NCBI RefSeq assembly: GCF_902167635.1
Contig: NZ_CABHMS010000004.1
Span: forward strand, 372,001-436,000
Source: Chitinophaga vietnamensis
GTDB taxonomy: Bacteria; Bacteroidota; Bacteroidia; Chitinophagales; Chitinophagaceae
Length of the DNA stretch: 64,000 bases
Direction of reading: 5' to 3'
Positions within the stretch are counted from its first letter, which is position 1. Each line of letters opens with the position of its first letter. Shown here one piece after another: positions 59,366-64,000 of this stretch. Below the pieces are notes generated by a model. The model saw only the letters and a list, made by a program, of their open reading frames with translations, had not been told where the DNA came from and searched no databases. Position numbers and translations under genes: made by a program.

Positions 59366-60715
59366 CTATACCAGCCGGTATTCTTCGAGCTTGCGGTAGA
59401 GGGTCGACAGCCCAATATTCAGCAAACGGGCCGCCTGGGTTTTATTGCCCTTGGTAACGGTCATCACCCGCTGGATATGTTGCTTTTCAACGGTGGCCAG
59501 GTCATAGGTGGATGCCGGCTTCAGGCGGCTGCCATCCTGCAATTGCAGCTCTAACGGCAACGACTCTACGGAGAGCACCGGTTCGGCGGAGATGATTACC
59601 GCCCGCTCTATCACGTTCTTTAACTCACGTATATTGCCGCGCCAGTCGTGCTGTTTCAGCTGCTCTACAAAGGCATGGCTCATGCCTTCCAGGTGCAGGC
59701 CTTTGCGGGCTGCATAGGTTTGCAGGAAATACCTGGCCAGCGGCGGGATATCGCCGGGGCGCTCCCGCAGCGGCGGCAGCAGGATAGTAAATACATTCAA
59801 ACGATAGTAAAGGTCTTCCCGGAAACGGCCCTGGGCAATCTCCTCCCGCAGGTCGCGATTGGTGGCGGCAATAATTCGTATATCCGCTTTCGTTACCCTT
59901 GTATCGCCCACTTTGATAAACTCGCCGGATTCCAGCAGGCGTAGCAGCTTGGCTTGCAGCTCAAAAGGCATTTCCCCGATCTCGTCGAGGAACAGCGTGC
60001 CCTGGTGCGCTTCATCTACCAGTCCGCGTTTGTCTTTGGCGGCACCGGTGAAAGCGCCGGCCTTGTAGCCGAATATCTCGCTTTCCAGCAGTTCTTTGCC
60101 GAGCGCGCTGCAATTGATCGCCACGAAATTTTTGCCGGAACGTTTGCTGCCGTGGTGGATGGCTTGCGCAAACATTTCTTTACCGGTGCCGGTTTCTCCG
60201 AGGAGCAGTACGGAAGCATTGCTGGGAGCGGCTTTGCGGGCGATGTCAATAGCTGCTTTAATGGCCGGCGATTGCCCCGTGAGCTGATCAAAGGTGCTGT
60301 GCCGGGCCTTGACCTGCTCTTCCAGTTGCCGGATGCGCCTTTGCAGCTGCACTTTTTCCATGGCGCGGTAGAGGAGGGGAATGATCTTCTCATTATCATT
60401 ACCCTTGGTGATATAATCAAACGCGCCATTTTTGATAGCCTGCACGCTGTCAGGGATATTGCCGAAAGCCGTGAGCAGCAACACTTCTGTAAGATTGTTA
60501 TGTGCGCGTACGCGTTGCGTCAACTCAATGCCATTACCGTCCGGCAGCTTGATATCACAGAGGATCACGTCTGGTTCTTCCTGCTCCAGCAGCCGCAGGG
60601 CGGGCTTTACCGCCGCCGCTTCAAATATCGTGAAACCTTCCAGCGCAATGATCCTTTTCAGCAGCTGCCGAAGTTTATCTTCATCTTCAACGATCAGTAT
60701 TTTTCCGTTATGCAT
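59366..60715 (-). CDS. Sigma-54-dependent response regulator (NtrC family)
   Basis: A 449-residue regulator. The receiver domain (about 5-115) has phospho-acceptor Asp54 in VILCDIKLPDG. The AAA+ domain (about 145-370) has Walker A GETGTGKE (173-180), the sigma-54 contact loop GAFTGA (about 226-231) and Walker B LFLDEIGEM. The Fis-type HTH is at the C-terminus (NKTQAARLLNIGLSTLYRKL). It acts with RpoN at -12/-24 promoters. The kinase gene starts the pair, 6 bp upstream, so both are co-transcribed leftwards. Confidence 0.95.
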   Translation of the reverse strand: MHNGKILIVEDEDKLRQLLKRIIALEGFTIFEAAAVKPALRLLEQEEPDVILCDIKLPDGNGIELTQRVRAHNNLTEVLLLTAFGNIPDSVQAIKNGAFDYITKGNDNEKIIPLLYRAMEKVQLQRRIRQLEEQVKARHSTFDQLTGQSPAIKAAIDIARKAAPSNASVLLLGETGTGKEMFAQAIHHGSKRSGKNFVAINCSALGKELLESEIFGYKAGAFTGAAKDKRGLVDEAHQGTLFLDEIGEMPFELQAKLLRLLESGEFIKVGDTRVTKADIRIIAATNRDLREEIAQGRFREDLYYRLNVFTILLPPLRERPGDIPPLARYFLQTYAARKGLHLEGMSHAFVEQLKQHDWRGNIRELKNVIERAVIISAEPVLSVESLPLELQLQDGSRLKPASTYDLATVEKQHIQRVMTVTKGNKTQAARLLNIGLSTLYRKLEEYRLV

Positions 60716-60721
60716 ATTGTT

Positions 60722-62275
60722 TTATTTAATGGGGAGAGAAAAAGAGAAGGTAGCGCCACGGCCATATTCACTGCTCGCATGTATGCTGCCATGCTGCGCT
60801 TCAATAAATTCCCTTGAAATGGCAAGGCCCAGCCCCGTGCCTTGCTGGGAGCCACTTCCAGGCACTTTGAAATAGCGGTCGAACACCCGCGGCAGATAAA
60901 CGTCTGCAATGCCCGGGCCTTCATCCTGCACAGTAAATACCACCTGTGTGCCGCAGCGTTCCGCACGCACCTGCACCATGGCTTGTTCCGGCGAATAGCG
61001 GATGGCATTGGTGAGAAAGTTCACCAGCACCCAGGCCGTTTTTTCCGGATCGGCATAAATGAGTGGTAATGTTTCGGGAAGATGGATACGTATGCGCACC
61101 TGCTTTTGTTTGGCTTGCACGCGCACCGCATCTGTAGCGCGTTGTACGATATCGTTTGCAGTGATGTCCTGTTGCCGCAACGTGATGTTGCCGGCTTCTA
61201 CCTGCGCGAGGTCCAGCAGCTCGCTGGTGATGGCAAGCAGCCGCGCAATATCGTCTTCAATACTGTCCAGCAACTCGCGCTGTGAGCAATCCAGGTGGCT
61301 CACCCGCTGATCTTTCAGGAGACTCAAACACATCTTCACAGCAGAGATGGGCGTTTTCAGTTCATGCGATACTGTGGCAATGAAATGTGTTTTAGCTTCC
61401 GCCAGCTCCTGGAATGGCGTGATATCGCGGAATATCAGCACTTCCCCGGGAATATCGGCATCGCGGCCAATCACTTCTTTCTGGTAATACACCGGTTTAT
61501 CTTCCTGCATCATGCGTACAGGCGTGAGGTCTTGCTTGTCCAGTGCGATTTTGATGAGATCATTTTTTTGAGAAAGATGATCAGCATTCATTCCAATCAC
61601 TTGTTTTTCATTCAGCTGAAACAGCCGGGCCGCGGCCTGGTTGATGAAAAGTACCTGCCGGTTATCATCGAACCCGATGATGCCGTCGCGCATCTGCCGG
61701 ATAATGGCCTCTATGCGGGCCTTTTCAGACTTCAATTGCGCCAGGCGGATGTTATCATAGGCATACAGCCGGTTGATGAAAATAATAGAGAAGAGCGTCA
61801 ATAACACGGCAATGATCACCAGCACGGTGATGGCCTTTTGTACGGAGAGATGGCCGGCCTGACTTTTGGCGAGGATGGCTTGCTGGTTGATCTTTTCCAC
61901 TTCCAGTATATGCGCCCGCAAACTATTGATGGTGGCGGCATCGCCGGGATGCCGCATCAGGGCGTTGAAGGCTTGCAGCAGATAGTAGGAGCTTACGGCT
62001 TCGCCGGGCTCTGTGATATTGTGCAGTTGTAATTGGAGATTGTTGCGGAACTGTTGTGCAGCTTTACCGCTGTAATGCCCGCTGCTGGCCATTTGCAGGA
62101 GTGCGTCATCCATATTGTTTGCATAGATGAGGGAGCGGTGATTGTTACGCAGGATAAGTTGTGCATTGTTGTGTTGCTGATAGATATAGATAATGCCGGT
62201 GATGCCGAATGCCAGCACGATCCCCGACAGGCACGCCAGGCCGAGGGTGAGTTTTGTTGTAAACCTTATACGCAT
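60722..62275 (-). CDS. Sensor histidine kinase with PAS domain
   Basis: A 517-residue kinase. Two membrane helices (about 9-31 and 147-167) enclose a roughly 115-residue periplasmic helical sensor. A PAS domain follows (about 188-290; MRDGIIGFDDNRQVLFINQA), then the phospho-acceptor box FIATVSHELKTPISAVKMCL (about 301), the N box TAWVLVNFLTNAIRYSP and G boxes VQDEGPGIADVYLPRVF and GTGLGLAISREFIEAQHG. It is the cognate kinase of the sigma-54 regulator directly downstream. Confidence 0.93.
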   Translation of the reverse strand: MRIRFTTKLTLGLACLSGIVLAFGITGIIYIYQQHNNAQLILRNNHRSLIYANNMDDALLQMASSGHYSGKAAQQFRNNLQLQLHNITEPGEAVSSYYLLQAFNALMRHPGDAATINSLRAHILEVEKINQQAILAKSQAGHLSVQKAITVLVIIAVLLTLFSIIFINRLYAYDNIRLAQLKSEKARIEAIIRQMRDGIIGFDDNRQVLFINQAAARLFQLNEKQVIGMNADHLSQKNDLIKIALDKQDLTPVRMMQEDKPVYYQKEVIGRDADIPGEVLIFRDITPFQELAEAKTHFIATVSHELKTPISAVKMCLSLLKDQRVSHLDCSQRELLDSIEDDIARLLAITSELLDLAQVEAGNITLRQQDITANDIVQRATDAVRVQAKQKQVRIRIHLPETLPLIYADPEKTAWVLVNFLTNAIRYSPEQAMVQVRAERCGTQVVFTVQDEGPGIADVYLPRVFDRYFKVPGSGSQQGTGLGLAISREFIEAQHGSIHASSEYGRGATFSFSLPIK

Positions 62276-62472
62276 GCGGGAGCCCGATCAAAGCAGGTGC
62301 CACAGCAGGTAAATGATTGATAACGAATGATAAGCAGCAAAGCAGGAGAGGGGCTACCATGCAGAAATGAGAGGGTATGCTGCAAAAACGGCAAAAAGAA
62401 ACCGGGACCTCTGGCGGCAGATCCGTTAGCAGGAAAGCATCATAGATGTGCGGTCAGCGACCCCGGAAAGTA

Positions 62473-63423
62473 TTACTGCTGCTGGGCTTCAAAGCTTTCT
62501 TTGATCTTCTCGAGCAGTTTGGTTTGTATCATTTGTTGGGCGAGCAGTATCATGTTTTTGAAGGCAATGCCTTTGGAGATACCATGGCCGATGATCACAG
62601 GTTTGGAAACCCCGAGCACCGGTGTGCCGCCATATGATTCGAAATCGAATTTATTGATGTATTCGTCGTTGATGCTGCGTTTGTGTGCGATCTCATAGAA
62701 AGATTCGGCCATTTTCAGCACGATATTGCCGGTGAATCCTTCACAAACGATTACATCTGCTTTTGTATTGAAGATATCCCTTCCTTCTACGTTACCGATG
62801 AAATTGAGTTGTTTGTTTTCTTTCAGCAGCGGGTAGGTGGCTTGGGCGAGCAGGTTGCCTTTTCCTTCTTCTTCTCCGATATTCAGCAGGCCTACTTTAG
62901 GATTGGGCATTTTCAGGATATACTGGGAATAAAGGGAACCGAGGAGGGCGAATTGCGCCAGATTTTCAGGTTTGCAGTCGGCATTGATACCCACGTCTAG
63001 CAAGAGGCCGAATGAGCCGTCTTCGCGGGGCACGGGAGTAGAGATCGTAGGACGTTGCACCCCATCAATGGCTTTAATAGAATAATAGGTACCTACCATC
63101 ATCGCGCCGGTATTACCCGCGCTGATGAAAGCATCTACCTTGTCATTCTTCAGTAAGTGAAAACCAATAGAGATAGAGGATTGTGGCTTTTCTTTCAGTG
63201 CCTTGGTAGGGTGTTCATTCATCCCGATTACCTGGGATGAATGAACAACTGAATATTTTGATTGGTCCAGCTGCGCATCGGCCAGTAGGGGAGTTAAGGC
63301 TTGCTCATCTCCGATCAGGACCAGGTGCACATCAGATGCAACGGTATCTAAAAATAATTTTACTCCTTTTACTGCTTCAAGAGGTGCGAAGTCGCCCCCC
63401 ATCATATCAAGCCCGATTCTCAT
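62473..63423 (-). CDS. plsX: Phosphate acyltransferase PlsX
   Basis: Makes acyl-phosphate from acyl-ACP for phospholipid synthesis. 316 residues. The start MRIGLDMMGGDFAPLEAVKG is the family signature; FISAGNTGAMMVG (about 96-108) and GFTGNIVLKMAESF are further PlsX blocks. A frame opens at TTG 63432, but the ATG at 63423 matches the family. It forms the classical yceD-rpmF-plsX operon with the next two genes; no fabH follows here. Confidence 0.95.
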   Translation of the reverse strand: MRIGLDMMGGDFAPLEAVKGVKLFLDTVASDVHLVLIGDEQALTPLLADAQLDQSKYSVVHSSQVIGMNEHPTKALKEKPQSSISIGFHLLKNDKVDAFISAGNTGAMMVGTYYSIKAIDGVQRPTISTPVPREDGSFGLLLDVGINADCKPENLAQFALLGSLYSQYILKMPNPKVGLLNIGEEEGKGNLLAQATYPLLKENKQLNFIGNVEGRDIFNTKADVIVCEGFTGNIVLKMAESFYEIAHKRSINDEYINKFDFESYGGTPVLGVSKPVIIGHGISKGIAFKNMILLAQQMIQTKLLEKIKESFEAQQQ

Positions 63424-63471
63424 GTAACTCAAGTTTGTTCTTGTTAGCTCGGGTAAAAATAGTAAAATTAA

Positions 63472-63666
63472 TTATTTAGCGTTGCTCTGTTTTTCCAACA
63501 CTACTTTTCCTTTGTAGTACAGTTTGTTTTCTACCCAATGAGCACGATGTCTCAGGTGCACTTCTCCGGTTGCGCTGTCTGTGCTTAATGTATCCGCTAC
63601 CGCCTTATAATGCGTTCTTCTCTTTGCTGATCTTTGCTGAGAATGTCTGCGTTTAGGATTTGGCAT
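63472..63666 (-). CDS. rpmF: 50S ribosomal protein L32
   Basis: 64 residues starting MPNPKRRHSQQRSAKRRTHY, the L32 signature. The later part (HLRHRAHWVENKLYYKGKVV) replaces the usual zinc-binding CxxC segments, as in the Cys-free form of L32. Second gene of the yceD-rpmF-plsX operon. Confidence 0.95.
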   Translation of the reverse strand: MPNPKRRHSQQRSAKRRTHYKAVADTLSTDSATGEVHLRHRAHWVENKLYYKGKVVLEKQSNAK

Positions 63667-63678
63667 TTTATTTAATTT

Positions 63679-64000
63679 TTAATTGTCCTTAAATTTATCC
63701 AACCCTTTCCAGATTGGGTTATCGTTCTCTTTTGCCTGCTGGTTCATGCGTTCCAGCATTTCAATCACTTTCGGATTACATCCGCTGGTACCATCCGGTT
63801 TGTCGGGATGGATACGCTGCATCGGGATGCTCAGGTGAATGAACTCATAAATCCAGTCCGCCACATTTAAATGTGACTCGGCTTTGGAAATATACGTTAC
63901 ATCCGGGTCCTCTTCGCCTTCCGCCATTTCTTCCGGATTGTCCACCAGCTTTACCACCTGGTTGAAATCATCCCACAACCGTAATTCAAAAGGCTCGCCG
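63679..64000 (-). CDS. YceD family (DUF177) protein, cut by the window edge
   Basis: The visible C-terminal 106 residues begin GEPFELRLWDDFNQVVKLVD, the typical DUF177 block, and contain PDVTYISKAESHLNVADWIY EFIHLSIP, followed by HPD and a C-terminal GCNPKVIEML. The two Cys-x-x-Cys motifs of some YceD proteins are not present in the visible part. YceD is linked to 23S rRNA maturation in E. coli and plants. The start lies beyond position 64000. It precedes rpmF by 12 bp. Confidence 0.85.
   Translation of the reverse strand, partial: GEPFELRLWDDFNQVVKLVDNPEEMAEGEEDPDVTYISKAESHLNVADWIYEFIHLSIPMQRIHPDKPDGTSGCNPKVIEMLERMNQQAKENDNPIWKGLDKFKDN

Noticed and set aside
59954-60817. 287-codon open frame on the plus strand
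   Set aside because: Antisense to the sigma-54 regulator gene, whose frame has complete REC, AAA+ and Fis motifs.

Overview
The window looks like a chromosomal segment of a Bacteroidota bacterium, most likely Chitinophaga or a close Chitinophagaceae relative. The reasons are a SusC/SusD pair, Bacteroidota-type promoter elements (TAnnTTTG at -7), DUF3667 proteins, a yceD-rpmF-plsX operon and a conjugation system of the Bacteroides CTnDOT Tra type. No database search was run. All family names rest on recognised motifs and gene order.

Left chromosomal part (1-14.2 kb): a truncated SDR gene; an amidohydrolase with a perfect FNR-type box in front of it and a Crp/Fnr regulator beside it; a SusC/SusD outer-membrane uptake pair closed by a strong terminator; an ABC-type ATPase; dxs (isoprenoid precursor synthesis); a MocR-type regulator followed by GNAT and MFS genes; and a broken Fic gene.

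Central part (14,209-46,714): an integrative and conjugative element (ICE) of about 32.5 kb, bounded by an 18-bp direct repeat. One repeat copy is the 3' end of tRNA-Leu(UAA). The other lies next to what appears to be the tRNA's original terminator. From left to right the ICE carries an ImmA-like protease; a cassette of secreted proteins (two paralogous transglutaminase-like proteins flanking an RHS-motif/NlpC-P60-like protein and a small membrane protein); mobC-mobB-mobA and a candidate oriT; DUF932 and ssb; a lipoprotein with a permuted papain-like domain plus a partner lipoprotein; a regulatory block (Crp/Fnr protein with two TTGAC-N4-GTCAA boxes, RteC-like protein, orphan histidine kinase, XRE repressor); the type IV secretion operon (traE F G I, two accessory genes, traJ K L M N); and a serine recombinase whose reading frame ends inside tRNA-Leu. 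mob and tra genes point in opposite directions away from the regulatory block.

Right chromosomal part (46.7-64 kb): tRNA-Leu and tRNA-Gly with a clear promoter, a secreted YD-repeat protein, two tandem DUF3667 membrane proteins, an enoyl-CoA hydratase, a lipoprotein, tex, mazG, a very large NtrY-like sensor kinase, a sigma-54 two-component pair, and plsX-rpmF-yceD running off the right edge. Three intergenic stretches here are long, low-complexity and mostly palindromic; one has perfect 50-bp arms and contains both stop codons of the convergent genes around it.

The best candidates for undescribed biology are the secreted-effector cassette at 15.4-19.3 kb, the lipoprotein effector/partner pair at 26.5-28.3 kb, the dual-coded right end of the ICE (recombinase codons, tRNA terminator and att core in the same DNA), and a 108-bp nested inverted repeat in the ICE control region.
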